Program-made: the position numbers and the translations under genes
Source of the DNA: CAYQQU01 sp964419545
GTDB taxonomy: Bacteria > Bacteroidota > Bacteroidia > Chitinophagales > Saprospiraceae
Assembly (NCBI GenBank): GCA_964419545.1
Contig: CAYQQU010000035.1
Span: forward strand, 1-59,151
Length of the DNA: 59,151 nucleotides
Reading direction: 5' to 3'
Notes under the pieces: model-generated
What the model was told of the DNA's origin: nothing
The model's database searches: none
The model's input: the letters and a program-made list of their open reading frames with translations, nothing else
In this document: piece by piece, positions 25,501-32,136 of the stretch
Layout of the letters: each line of letters begins with the position of its first letter
Position numbering within the stretch: position 1 is the stretch's first letter

Positions 25501-27938
25501 CGACCGACGGCGACGGAGAAATCGTCGGCGCGTCCACTCTGAATCCGGTGGTCGACGCCGCCGGTCATTATTGGCTCTCGGTAACCGACGCGGCTAATCA
25601 ATGCACCGCGGCGGATACCATGGCGGTGGTCAGCGAAACCACAGCGCCGGCCCTGCCGTCCATTCCGGATACTGCGATCACCTGCCAGGACACTTCGCTC
25701 CTTTTGCCGGGGAGCTTGCCGGACGACACGGGTTTCAGCTTTGAATGGTGCCGCCTGGACGCTGAAGACAATCCGGTCGATTGTCAGAGCGAAACCTTGC
25801 TCTGGGCCGTGGCAGAGCCGGGCGATTACCAATTTACCGTAACCGACGATACTACGGGCTGTACCAGTTCGCTCATCGTTACCATCGATCTCGATGCGAC
25901 CCCGCCGATCGCCGAAGCGGGCGGTAACGACACCTTGTTTTGTAACCTGACCAGCCTCTCATTAGCGGGAGCCGCCGGCCCGGATACCGCCGACCTTCAG
26001 ATCAGCTGGTCGTCGCTCAACGGTAGTCCGATCGAGAACGGCGAGACCCTCACCCCTTTGATCTTCGAACCGGACGTTTATTATCTGGCGGTAACCAATT
26101 CCGAGAACCAATGTACGAGCATCGATAGCGTCCTGATCGCGCGTGATCAGGACGCGCCGGAAGCCGATGCGGGGGCGGATACGACCCTCAGTTGTACGAT
26201 TCGCGAAATACGCCTGAGCGGCTCAGGCAATACGGTCAGTGGCGCTATTTCCTACCTATGGCGGACCATTGACGGTCGTATCCTCGCCGATAGTACGATG
26301 GCCACGCCCCTGGTCGATCAGCCCGGAACGTACTGGCTAAGCGTCACCGATCCGGTTAACGACTGCGTTGTTGCCGATACCGTGTTCGTCGCGGCGGATA
26401 CCCTATCGCCGCAGGCCCTACTAGCGGATACTTCCGGTTTGTTGCTCACCTGCCGGGACTCCATTCTGGTGCTGGACGGCAGCAGCTCGGCTGGCAGCAG
26501 CCCGGAGCTGAGTTACCAGTGGCTGGCGCCGGCCGGCGGCGAAATTATCGGAGCGACCGATTCCGTAGAGGCCGTAGTAGGCCGGCCGGGCGACTACCGG
26601 CTCGTGGTGCAGAATAGCGGCAACGGCTGCCGGGATACCTTGCTGATCCATATCGAGGGCGATTTCAACGCCCCCGTGGCTACTATCGGAACTACGCCCG
26701 CTCTGACCTGCCGGGATACCGCTGTGCTGCTCGACGGATCGCAGTCGACGGGCGGGCCCGATCTACTGGTGCAATGGTTGGATGCGGCCGGCGCTCAAAT
26801 ACCCGCTTCCGGTTTACAAGCCACGGTAGCCGAACCCGGGGCTTACCGGTTGTTGCTCGTAGATACGGTCAACGGATGTTCCGATTCCACCGAAGTGACT
26901 GTGCCGATCGATACCGTGCCGCCGGTAGCCGTATTGGCGCCGCCTGCCGATCTGGACTGCGATGTGCCGCAGGTGACCCTCGACGGCGCTGCTTCATCGG
27001 CCGGGCCGGACATCCAATACGAGTGGTATCGGGAAGGAGAACTGCTGGAGGCAGAGGAGCAGCCGACGCTGGTGGTGGAAGCCCCCGGCAATTACGCATT
27101 GGTAACGACGGACCAGTCCAACGGCTGCGTCGACAGCGCCGGCGTGGTGGTCCGGGAGCGCTCCATTCCCATCGACGGGGCGAACTTGACGGTGATAGCG
27201 CCTTCCTGTACGGGGCTTACCCTGGGGAGCGTAGCGATAGACAGCGTCTTTGGCGGTACCGCGCCTTTCGTATTCGGCATTGACGAAGCGCCTATGACCG
27301 TTCAGGGCGCTTTCCCGAACCTGCAAACCGGAAGTTATCCCCTGGTCATTCAGGATGCCAAGGGCTGCGAATGGGACACCCTGGTAGCGGTGCCTGAGCC
27401 GCCGCTCCTTCAGTTGTCGTTGGGCGCCGACACCACTATCTTTCTGGGCGACAGCCTGGTGTTGGTCGCCGAGATGAATGCCGACACTTCTGCTGCTGTC
27501 CGCTGGACAGCTACCGGGTTGCCGGCAGGGCAGGGGAGTAGCCTGCCGGTGCAGCCGCTGGAAACCACCACTTACGGCGCCACCGTCACGGATGAAGAGG
27601 GCTGCACGGCCACCGATTGGATCACCGTATTCGTTATCCGTCCGGATCGCGTATTCATCCCTTCGGCCTTTTCTCCGAACGGCGACGGGCAAAACGACCG
27701 CCTGACGATCTTCGCCGGGACCGACGTCAGCCGCATCGTTTCCTGGTCCATCTTCGACCGCTGGGGCAACCAGGTATTCTCGGCGACCGACTTTCCGCCC
27801 AACGACCCGGCTTCGGGATGGGACGGCACTTTCCAGGGAAAACCCATGAATGCGGCCGTTTTCGTATACCGCGCCGCTATCGAATATGCGGACGGGAAGA
27901 CGGAGGGGCTGCACGGCGATGTGCTGCTGGTGCGGTAA
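19509..27938 (+). CDS. Giant exported protein: P-domain, about 25 Ig-like repeats, T9SS type B sorting domain
   Basis: 2809 residues. ATG 19509 starts the signal peptide MRQTIILWLVALTPLVSIAQ. Residues about 25-190 form a proprotein-convertase P-domain-like sandwich (VEFVHAFSENLEMWLVSPNG ... GPVNGSWTIAINN). Three about 48-residue repeats of the 'ICEGxxFxVG...GCDSIVxLxLxV' type follow, then about 25 Ig-like repeats of about 83 residues (VADAGPDxTLTC...LDGSxSSxGPxFxYxW...PGxYxLxVTDxxNGC). Next come a SprB-like module and a type B sorting domain (FIPSAFSPNGDGQNDRL ... GWDGTFQGKPMNAAVFVYRA). No protease or hydrolase domain is present despite the P-domain. It is probably a filamentous surface or adhesion protein. 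One conserved Cys pair per repeat suggests disulfides. Confidence 0.9.
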   Translation: MRQTIILWLVALTPLVSIAQNCGLEDTLLINSNSTHVFTLELDGYFNDDLADDQQGVCGVEVEFVHAFSENLEMWLVSPNGDSVQLIGPNTNDNSAFTFAALWDITFVPCSAAAEPDSGYVAQWDNNQANNFVAGGQYRGSYYPFGGCLEDFATGPVNGSWTIAINNDPSFYPGGLIDFRIVFCDPRGVECCFSEPGIFPDSLDRIACAGDPVLQLDSLAPAYPFYLTQPDSIEYGYTYAIGEDNILLAYDSLVDLSAFPPGNYEVCGLSYKRSDQDSLWLPDGMLTIDSIRNNLSSELPRFCGGLADNCVEITITPVPDTTFLDPVICTGDSLSVADTILFAGGVYTFTFPSTGGCDSIVVVDLTVEATAFIALEEVICEGSTFPVGDSLYAGEGIYIDTLLTVNGCDSIVELELTVVAPDTVELNETICEGEAFVVGGTPFFNAGFHQLTLQSSLGCDSVVNLNLNVLAPVAAALPSDTLSCFQPEVVLDGSVSSGGAGLSFQWYDPGGAPIGQTDTLSVGEAGDYQLVVGLEENGVVCRDTAVAPVIADQAPPVADAGLPDTLNCVDTLVGLGGPATSSGPDFSYAWSTAGGELAGPADTPLNGALADGLYTLIVTDQRNGCSDTASVAIAVDTLPPAVVVAPPSPLDCVTPAVVLDGSGSSTGAEFIYNWTAITGTPPQDADSLLATAAQPGAYRLQVTNTRNSCVDSATVSVAIDTLPPVVNIASPDTLNCAQTNTLLSASVSGAGGNFDLLWRTGAGGNIVSGADSLSPLVDQPGSYELVVINAENGCRDSSEVTVTELVSTVLADAGPDTVLTCTVDTVLLGGPGTTTGPAMQYQWSLAGGMLLPGGNDPVLSVAAPGVYQLIATDSLTRCADTSAVAVAVDTLSPSADAGPGLTLDCTTTRDTLDGSLSSAGPDFSYEWNGPCLISDPNAIRVVVDCPGEYVLTVRNQMNGCERADSVTVAQDAAAPTAIIAPPDTLTCQNDTIILDGAASSQGPNLISHWAGPGNFDVSGALSASVAAPGIYTLIVTDTLNTCADTTSATVVQDTLPPVADAGLPGTLTCLTPELTIGGAAADPNATYAWTTSGGRITGPLDSLQTQADSAGWYTLVVTNILNGCTATDSVLITADQSPPSVDAGPDQTISCEQPVVTLDGGGSDSGPAIVYTWTGPCILGPADSPSIQADCPGLYALLVQNTDNGCTATDTVLVMRDEAPPTAEAGPGDTLTCVVASLTLDGAGSSQGSGFSYSWSGPSVVSGQESLLPVVNAPGVYYLSVTDLVNGCTAVDSVAVAENTVAPVADAGPMQAINCLADTVTLGGVLTSTGPGISYQWLSNEGNPLAPVDEATVQADAPGVYVLFVTDTDNGCADTNFVNVVVDTLPPVVNVDAPDLITCSESEVWVDGSDAPAGPGFTYEWSGPCLLTEPDSNFVLVECPGVYQLEVTNLDNGCRGADSTQVLLAPETPLAILPDTTFLSCDTGLVTLDGSASTNGPNDWQFNGQPIALNQLSPVVDQPGSYQLVVTNLVQSCFDTATTVVVLDCQPQIELFVTDTITCAQPTLELAPAVLPAGVDYEFQWTADNPGCILGPNNENTLTVSCGGSFTVIVTNPLFGLSDTTTVAVAENRNFPTADAGASDTLTCTTPAVTIGGIGSSAGPEIAYLWTNFSGDTLGSTPTITVDTPDTYFLEVINTVNGCAVGDFVVVSEIVGLPDVLFGSTQFPCTQDTFRLQAFLDPPGSFYEFTWTGPGILDGGDSLSVWIDTAGLYTLTVVNPFIDCASTDTVLVTEQECGPCLSIAPPDTLSCAVTEITLQAEYCEPCPGCTFSWSTEGGALLPGTDTTFSPVATLPGIYTLSAVDTFGVASEFSVTVVAAVDPPTVNAGPDRTLTCGQPAATIGPINDEPLADHSYSWTSFAGASIDPADQITGTVTEADTFVLEVVNDLTGCVGRDTVVVGTDTIPPVADAGPDLALTCVVGLVSPDGSGSSLGAGFTYQWATDGDGEIVGASTLNPVVDAAGHYWLSVTDAANQCTAADTMAVVSETTAPALPSIPDTAITCQDTSLLLPGSLPDDTGFSFEWCRLDAEDNPVDCQSETLLWAVAEPGDYQFTVTDDTTGCTSSLIVTIDLDATPPIAEAGGNDTLFCNLTSLSLAGAAGPDTADLQISWSSLNGSPIENGETLTPLIFEPDVYYLAVTNSENQCTSIDSVLIARDQDAPEADAGADTTLSCTIREIRLSGSGNTVSGAISYLWRTIDGRILADSTMATPLVDQPGTYWLSVTDPVNDCVVADTVFVAADTLSPQALLADTSGLLLTCRDSILVLDGSSSAGSSPELSYQWLAPAGGEIIGATDSVEAVVGRPGDYRLVVQNSGNGCRDTLLIHIEGDFNAPVATIGTTPALTCRDTAVLLDGSQSTGGPDLLVQWLDAAGAQIPASGLQATVAEPGAYRLLLVDTVNGCSDSTEVTVPIDTVPPVAVLAPPADLDCDVPQVTLDGAASSAGPDIQYEWYREGELLEAEEQPTLVVEAPGNYALVTTDQSNGCVDSAGVVVRERSIPIDGANLTVIAPSCTGLTLGSVAIDSVFGGTAPFVFGIDEAPMTVQGAFPNLQTGSYPLVIQDAKGCEWDTLVAVPEPPLLQLSLGADTTIFLGDSLVLVAEMNADTSAAVRWTATGLPAGQGSSLPVQPLETTTYGATVTDEEGCTATDWITVFVIRPDRVFIPSAFSPNGDGQNDRLTIFAGTDVSRIVSWSIFDRWGNQVFSATDFPPNDPASGWDGTFQGKPMNAAVFVYRAAIEYADGKTEGLHGDVLLVR
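20920..27165 (+). repeat. Tandem Ig-like repeats, about 25 copies of about 250 bp
   Basis: Each copy encodes [V/T]ADAGPD-T-L-TC ... L-G--SS-GP-----W ... PG-Y-L-V----NGC-D. The copies are diverged, with no long DNA identity, unlike the PKD repeats of the protease gene. Confidence 0.8.
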
Positions 27939-27947
27939 CCCGGATTA
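27936..27947 (-). repeat. Partial copy of the 17-bp intergenic repeat
   Basis: TAACCCGGATTA is the inverse of the TAATCCGGGTTA core. It begins with the stop codon of the preceding gene, the same arrangement as at 45157. Confidence 0.5.
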
Positions 27948-27971
27948 GCGTACTAAAAAATAGAAACCTCA

Positions 27972-28601
27972 TCACACCATCACTTTCACCAGGTGCACCA
28001 CCCCGCCGATGATGTATTGGACGCCGATGGCCATTACGATAAAGCCCATGATGCGCGTCATGGCCCGTAGGCCGGCTTCTCCGAGCAGCCGGTTGAGGTA
28101 GGGAGCCGAAGAAAGAATGAAAAAGACGATAGCCCCCATAATCAGTATGACGGCCGCGATCGTCGCTTTCTGCGGCAGCGCCGGGTATTCGGTGTAAAGG
28201 CTGATCAACAGGGATATGGAGCCCGGGCCCGACAAGAGCGGCATCGCCAGGGGCGAAAAAGAAATGTCGGCTTTGTGCAGGGCCTCTTCGGTAACGCGGC
28301 TGCTGATGGCCCGGTTTTCGGCGAAGTTGCCGCTGAGGAGGCCGTAGCCGGACAGCAGGATGACCAGCCCGCCGGCGATCCGCATGGCGTTGATGCTGAT
28401 GCCGAAGAAGCTGAGAATGAGCGTGCCCCCGAAAAAGAAGCTCAGCAGGATCAGCGTGAAGTAGATGCTGGTCTGCAAGGCGGTCTGCGTCTGTTCGCGG
28501 CGGGTGACGCCGGGAGTCATCGCCAGGAAAACGGGAACGGCGCCCAGTGGGTTCACGACGGTGAACAATGACGCCAGGACGGCAACAAACAGTTCGAACA
28601 T
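27972..28601 (-). CDS. MarC family integral membrane protein
   Basis: 209 residues with six predicted hydrophobic segments. It starts MFELFVAVLASLFTVVNPLG, with the MarC signature NPLGAVPVFLAMTPG, then RREQ, FFGISINAMRIAGGLVILLSG and PLAMPLLSGPGSISLLI. The function of MarC proteins is unresolved; the early link to multiple antibiotic resistance was not upheld. It is convergent with the Ig-repeat gene (33 bp between stops) and downstream of the histidine kinase in the same direction, with 157 bp between, so probably a separate unit. Confidence 0.92.
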   Translation of the reverse strand: MFELFVAVLASLFTVVNPLGAVPVFLAMTPGVTRREQTQTALQTSIYFTLILLSFFFGGTLILSFFGISINAMRIAGGLVILLSGYGLLSGNFAENRAISSRVTEEALHKADISFSPLAMPLLSGPGSISLLISLYTEYPALPQKATIAAVILIMGAIVFFILSSAPYLNRLLGEAGLRAMTRIMGFIVMAIGVQYIIGGVVHLVKVMV

Positions 28602-28667
28602 CGCTTAGCGTAGTTAATTTTTGTTTCGAAATTTGAAAATAAAAACACTGTTTCAGAACTATGTTCG

Positions 28668-28683
28668 GCGGCAAGGGCCGCCA
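28668..28683. terminator. GC hairpin between kinase and MarC genes
   Basis: GGCGGC-AAGG-GCCGCC, a 6-bp GC stem with no T-run on either strand. Another palindrome (GAAAATTAATTTTC, about 28725-28738) lies closer to the kinase stop. Either could help end the kinase transcript; evidence is weak. Confidence 0.3.
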
Positions 28684-28758
28684 GACGATAGAAGACACCT
28701 GAGGCGGGGAAAAAGTTCCGGAAGGAAAATTAATTTTCGGAAAATATTTTAGCAGCTA

Positions 28759-30801
28759 TCAATTAGCGGAAGATTCAGCCGGGACGGTATGATCCGGAAC
28801 GCGGTTACTGCCGCTGCGCCGGGGCATTTTTACGAAGAACGTACTGCCCTTGCCGGGGGTAGATTCGACCCAGATATCGCCGCCGTGCCGGTCGACGATC
28901 TTTTTACAGGAAGCCAGTCCGATGCCCGTACCTTCGTAGGTTTTGCGGGAATGGAGGCGGGTGAACATCTCGAAGATCTTTTTCTGATATTCGGGAGGGA
29001 TGCCGATACCGTTGTCTTTTATGAAAAAGCGGAGATGGTCATCCTGGCGGGTGCACCCGATCTCGACGATGGGTTTCTCTTTACCGCTGAATTTGACGGC
29101 GTTGCTGATGAGGTTTTGGAAGAGGCGGGTGAGCTGCGTCTGGTTGCCGACGACCTCGGGCAGGTCCGCCTCGTGGACGATCATTTCGGCCCCTTTTTCT
29201 TCGATCTTCTGGCGCAGGGACTGTTCTACGTACCGGATAATTTCGGATGATGGGACCACTTCCATCGGTGCTTCCTCCTGGTCGATGCGCGAATACTGGA
29301 GCAGGTCGTCGAGCATGCGCTTCATGCGGGACACGGCATCGGTGATGAAGTGCATAAATTCCTGGGCGCGGTCGTCAAATACGTGCTGGTAGCGTTTATC
29401 CAGCAGTTCGATAAATGAACCGATGGTGCGGATCGGTTCCTTGAGGTCGTGGGAGGCCACGTAAGCGTACTGCTCGATTTTCCGGTTGAGGGATTCGAGT
29501 TTTCGATTTTGTCGCTGGATGGTGGCGTTCACTTTGCTTAGTTTCAGGCTGTATTGTTTTTGCCGCCGGAACCAATAGAAGAACAGGATCGCCATGGAGA
29601 GGAAGAAAAGGGCGATCAAGGCGGAAAGGAGGTTGTACATCCGGTTGATTTCCTGTTCGCGTTTGCTTTTTTCCTGCAGGTTTTTGACTTCCATCTCCTT
29701 CTTTTCCAGCTCGTAGCGGGAGCTGCGGTTGGCGAGGTCGTCCAGGGTTTTTTCATCGATCAGAATTTCCTTCAGCTCGGTGTGTTTTTTAAGGAAATCG
29801 ACCGATTTGCTCATGTTGCCTACGCGTTCGTAGAGCAGGCCCAGCTTTTTGTAAAAATCGCTGATTTTTTGCCGGTGGTTAACTTCGCGGGCAACGACGA
29901 GCCCTTCCTCGAGAACGGCGATGGCTTCTTCCGCCCGGTCCTGTTCCGCGTATAATTCAGAAAGGTACTGCATGGTGGATACCTGCCCGTTCTTAAAGTT
30001 GAGGGACTGGAATAGATCCAGGGCTTTGCGGAGATCTTGTTCTGCCGACCAGTACCGTTTTTGCTTGGTTTTGTTGGTGCCGATATTCTGCAGGGCGAAG
30101 GCTACGCCCAACTGATAACCGATGGAATCGGCCAGCGCCAGCGATTGCTGATTGTAGCGGACGGAGGTGTCCAGCTCGCCCAGTTTTTCATGTACGGAAC
30201 CCAACGCGGCCAGGCATGCGTAGAGAATGTGGTCATTTTCCCCATCCCTGGCAATGGCGTAGCACTGGGAAAAATATTTTTCGGCGTTCTTGAATTGTTC
30301 CAGCTGAAAATAAAGGCGCCCCAACTCGTAGTTGGAGTTTATGACATACCATTCGTTTCCGCTCAGCTCGAAATACTCGAAAGCTTCCAGCCGGTAGTCC
30401 AGCGCTTTTTCAAAATCTCCGTATTGCGTATAGATGGTAGCGATTTCGACGTACGCTTTCGCCTGGAGTTCGGGATCTTCCTTGACAGGGGCAATGTCTA
30501 GGTATTTGAGGAGGGTCTCAAGGGCGGGTTGGTATTCCTCCAGGTCCACTTGCGATTGTCCGAGCAAAAAAGAAGCCTTTTGCAACAGCAGCATGTCGTA
30601 GCTTTCCTCTGCCAGGAGGATGGTCCTTTTCGCTAATTCCGCGGCGCGTTGAAAATCTTTTTCATCGAAAGCGCGGGTCGCTTTAGCAAATACTTGTTCT
30701 GCATTTAGTGTTTGCCCGGTAGTGTTACTCGCATGACCCGTCAATAAGGGTGTTGAAAACACCATTAACGCTACGGCAAGCGAGCGTAATTGCTTAGCCA
30801 T
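28759..30801 (-). CDS. TPR-containing sensor histidine kinase
   Basis: 680 residues. A signal peptide (MAKQLRSLAVALMVFSTPLL...) leads into a periplasmic region of five or more tetratricopeptide repeats (about residues 30-340; e.g. AKAYVEIATIYTQYGDFEKALDY). A coiled coil (ELEKKEMEVKNLQEKSKREQE) and one transmembrane segment (LLSALIALFFLSMAILFFYWF) follow. The cytoplasmic kinase has a HisKA H-box SHDLKEPIRTIGSF and a HATPase_c with N, G1 (DNGIGIP) and G2 (GTGIGLASCKKIV) boxes. No response regulator is adjacent, so its partner is elsewhere. The nearest gene upstream in the same direction encodes a small GG-leader peptide at 30914, separated by a hairpin, and it is tempting to see that peptide as connected to the sensor. 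This is only positional. Confidence 0.93.
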   Translation of the reverse strand: MAKQLRSLAVALMVFSTPLLTGHASNTTGQTLNAEQVFAKATRAFDEKDFQRAAELAKRTILLAEESYDMLLLQKASFLLGQSQVDLEEYQPALETLLKYLDIAPVKEDPELQAKAYVEIATIYTQYGDFEKALDYRLEAFEYFELSGNEWYVINSNYELGRLYFQLEQFKNAEKYFSQCYAIARDGENDHILYACLAALGSVHEKLGELDTSVRYNQQSLALADSIGYQLGVAFALQNIGTNKTKQKRYWSAEQDLRKALDLFQSLNFKNGQVSTMQYLSELYAEQDRAEEAIAVLEEGLVVAREVNHRQKISDFYKKLGLLYERVGNMSKSVDFLKKHTELKEILIDEKTLDDLANRSSRYELEKKEMEVKNLQEKSKREQEINRMYNLLSALIALFFLSMAILFFYWFRRQKQYSLKLSKVNATIQRQNRKLESLNRKIEQYAYVASHDLKEPIRTIGSFIELLDKRYQHVFDDRAQEFMHFITDAVSRMKRMLDDLLQYSRIDQEEAPMEVVPSSEIIRYVEQSLRQKIEEKGAEMIVHEADLPEVVGNQTQLTRLFQNLISNAVKFSGKEKPIVEIGCTRQDDHLRFFIKDNGIGIPPEYQKKIFEMFTRLHSRKTYEGTGIGLASCKKIVDRHGGDIWVESTPGKGSTFFVKMPRRSGSNRVPDHTVPAESSAN

Positions 30802-30854
30802 AATTATTGTGTCTCTAGTAAAATCCTGTGTTAAAAAAATACCGGGCTTATAAA

Positions 30855-30886
30855 GAAAGCTGCTCCCATCGACGGCAGCAGCTTTC
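30855..30886 (-). terminator. Hairpin between small peptide gene and kinase
   Basis: GAAAGCTGCT (30855-30864) pairs with AGCAGCTTTC (30877-30886). On the minus strand it is followed by TTTATAAG, a weak U-tract. It lies 28 bp after the peptide stop codon, so it fits a terminator of the peptide transcript. Confidence 0.6.
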
Positions 30887-30913
30887 TCGTCATTACAGAT
30901 TAATTACCGTGGA

Positions 30914-31066
30914 TCATCCACCGCTGCCTTTCGAATCGTCATCGTCATCGTCGGCCGGCGGATTAGGGAACGGAGGCGGGTCGCCTCCACCGGTAATCCT
31001 CTGTTGCTGTTTTTCGTCGAGGGTACAGACATTACCCAGCGTCTTAAAAACTTCAAGTACACTCAT
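30914..31066 (-). CDS. Small acidic peptide with double-glycine-type leader (unannotated class)
   Basis: ATG 31066 to TGA 30914 encodes 50 residues: MSVLEVFKTLGNVC, then TLDEKQQQRITGGG, then DPPPFPNPPADDDDDDSKGS, ending GG. The first 28 residues look like a GG-leader of the bacteriocin/RiPP precursor kind: an amphipathic helix with L at spaced positions and a terminal I-T-G-G. The rest would be a Pro/Asp-rich mature part with six consecutive Asp. There is no homologue I can name, and no lanthipeptide, ATP-grasp, radical-SAM or C39-peptidase transporter gene is close by. It lies between a candidate terminator on each side, so it is probably a single-gene transcript. A possible promoter is TTG-N20-TATTTTCG near 31170. 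It could instead be a chance ORF, but start, stop and flanking terminators support it. Confidence 0.6.
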   Translation of the reverse strand: MSVLEVFKTLGNVCTLDEKQQQRITGGGDPPPFPNPPADDDDDDSKGSGG

Positions 31067-31206
31067 ACTTAAATCGGTTTAGAATGAAAAAAAAAGCTCT
31101 CGTGTTGTTAACGCTGTAGAAGTGTCTGTTTGGAAGCAAATTACGAAAATATGACCAACAATGAAAGGGGCAAAGGTTGGGAGAAGCGGAGAAGGAAGTT
31201 ACAAAA

Positions 31207-31237
31207 ATAAAAAAAGGGAAGCCGAAGCTCCCCTCAA
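31207..31237 (-). terminator. Strong intrinsic terminator with UUCG loop
   Basis: On the minus strand, GGGGAGC-TTCG-GCTTCCC (one bulged base) is followed by TTTTTTTATTTTT. It is oriented to stop transcripts coming from the right, where no gene on that strand exists except the candidate RNA at 31207-31416. Confidence 0.75.
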
Positions 31238-31264
31238 AAAACACCTAAAACCCATATTCATATC

Positions 31265-31351
31265 ATGAAAACCTTCTTTCTCTTTTATTCACCCTTTTGG
31301 ACGTTGGTTTTTTTGCGGGTCACGCTCCAGTTGAAATTTTTTCAAAAATAA
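31265..31351 (+). other. Short hydrophobic ORF (28 aa), doubtful
   Basis: ATG 31265 gives MKTFFLFYSPFWTLVFLRVT and eight more residues to TAA. Its start resembles the signal-peptide beginning of Bacteroidota exported proteins. It is antisense to the candidate RNA and has no continuation. It may be the relic of a larger gene or chance. Confidence 0.2.
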
Positions 31352-31371
31352 CTTTTCTCTTCGGCGGTTAT

Positions 31372-31387
31372 TGTGACCGTTATCACA
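31372..31387. promoter_or_regulatory. CRP/FNR-like palindrome
   Basis: TGTGA-CCGTTA-TCACA matches TGTGA-N6-TCACA exactly. It lies 145 bp before the flavin-oxidase-like gene and within the candidate minus-strand RNA, where it could equally be an RNA stem. No CRP-family gene is in the window. Confidence 0.35.
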
Positions 31388-31422
31388 TTTACCGGATCTC
31401 AAACCAAAGCTTTTTCAGCGGG

Positions 31423-31453
31423 CAAAAGTATTTAGCTCGCTGAATATTGTCAA
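31423..31453 (-). promoter_or_regulatory. Consensus Bacteroidota promoter
   Basis: On the minus strand TTG (31453-31451), 20 nt, then TACTTTTG (31430-31423): a full match to TTG-N19-23-TAnnTTTG. It points left, into the candidate RNA, not into the plus-strand gene at 31532. Confidence 0.65.
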
Positions 31454-31531
31454 CCCCTAAAGCCTTGAATCTCACCCTTAAGGGTTTTTATGGTAGCTAC
31501 AACAAAGCAGTTTACGACTTGTTCAGAAAAT

Positions 31532-32128
31532 ATGGAACGATTTAAAGACCTGGATGGCGTCCTGAAAATGAGCTGGAATTTGATGTTCCGGGCGACGGTG
31601 CAACGCCATGAGCCTTTTCGAACGCCGGCGATCGCAACGGTTGACGGAAAGACGCCCCATCTGCGAACGGTCGTGCTGCGAGAAGTCGAAGTCGACGAGC
31701 GCCGGCTCTGTTTTTTCACCGATTTCCGGTCGCGCAAGGTCAGCGAGCTCGCAGCCCATCCGCTGGTCACCTGGTTGTTCTGGGACGCCCGCCGCAAACT
31801 CCAGATCCGTTTACAGAGCCATGCTTCTTTTCATCGGTTGGATCCTACGGCCCGGCACTACTGGGATAAGCTGCCCGTCGCCGGCCGCCGCAGTTACGCC
31901 ACTCAGCAGGCGCCGGGGCAAACGGCGGAATTCGATACCGACGGATTGCCGGATTTCTGGCGGGACGACCTCCCAACGGCTGACACGGAATTTGCGTATG
32001 AGAATTTTCTGGTCGTCGCCTGCCGGGCCGTCGCCTGCGAAGTATTGCATTTACACGCCGAAGGACACCAGCGCGCCGCTTTCTCCTGGGAAGAAAACGA
32101 ATGGCAGGGGCGCTGGCTGGTGCCCTGA
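31532..32128 (+). CDS. Pyridoxamine 5'-phosphate oxidase-like FMN-binding protein
   Basis: 198 residues from ATG 31532 (MERFKDLDGVLKMSWNLMFR). It has the split-barrel flavin fold: RTPAIATVDGKTPHLRTVVLREV, LCFFTDFRSRKVSEL, VTWLFWDARRKLQIRLQSHA, and a C-terminal W...RWLVP. This pattern fits the Alr4036-type 'pyridoxamine 5'-phosphate oxidase family' proteins rather than canonical PdxH, because the PdxH C-terminal substrate motif is not visible. The upstream ATG at 31490 is possible but adds a non-conserved stretch. It is convergent with the HtrA gene, 8 bp apart. Flavin-dependent oxidoreductase activity is a family inference. Confidence 0.85.
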   Translation: MERFKDLDGVLKMSWNLMFRATVQRHEPFRTPAIATVDGKTPHLRTVVLREVEVDERRLCFFTDFRSRKVSELAAHPLVTWLFWDARRKLQIRLQSHASFHRLDPTARHYWDKLPVAGRRSYATQQAPGQTAEFDTDGLPDFWRDDLPTADTEFAYENFLVVACRAVACEVLHLHAEGHQRAAFSWEENEWQGRWLVP

Positions 32129-32136
32129 CCCAACTG

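Larger units (their letters stand above)
31207..31416 (-). ncRNA. Candidate small RNA or attenuated leader
   Basis: A consensus promoter (TTG-N20-TACTTTTG at 31453-31423) and a UUCG-loop terminator (31237-31207) on the minus strand bracket about 210 nt with no convincing ORF. The transcript would contain a UGUGA-N6-UCACA stem at 31387-31372 and an A-rich middle. It could be an independent sRNA, or the leader of the peptide gene at 31066 with an attenuator. No Rfam family was recognised, and the ends do not look able to form the long duplex of 6S RNA. Confidence 0.45.

Noticed and set aside
31053..31244. 63-codon minus-strand ORF running through the peptide start
   Set aside because: Begins at a GTG within the terminator hairpin and ends inside the peptide gene; Phe-rich noise.
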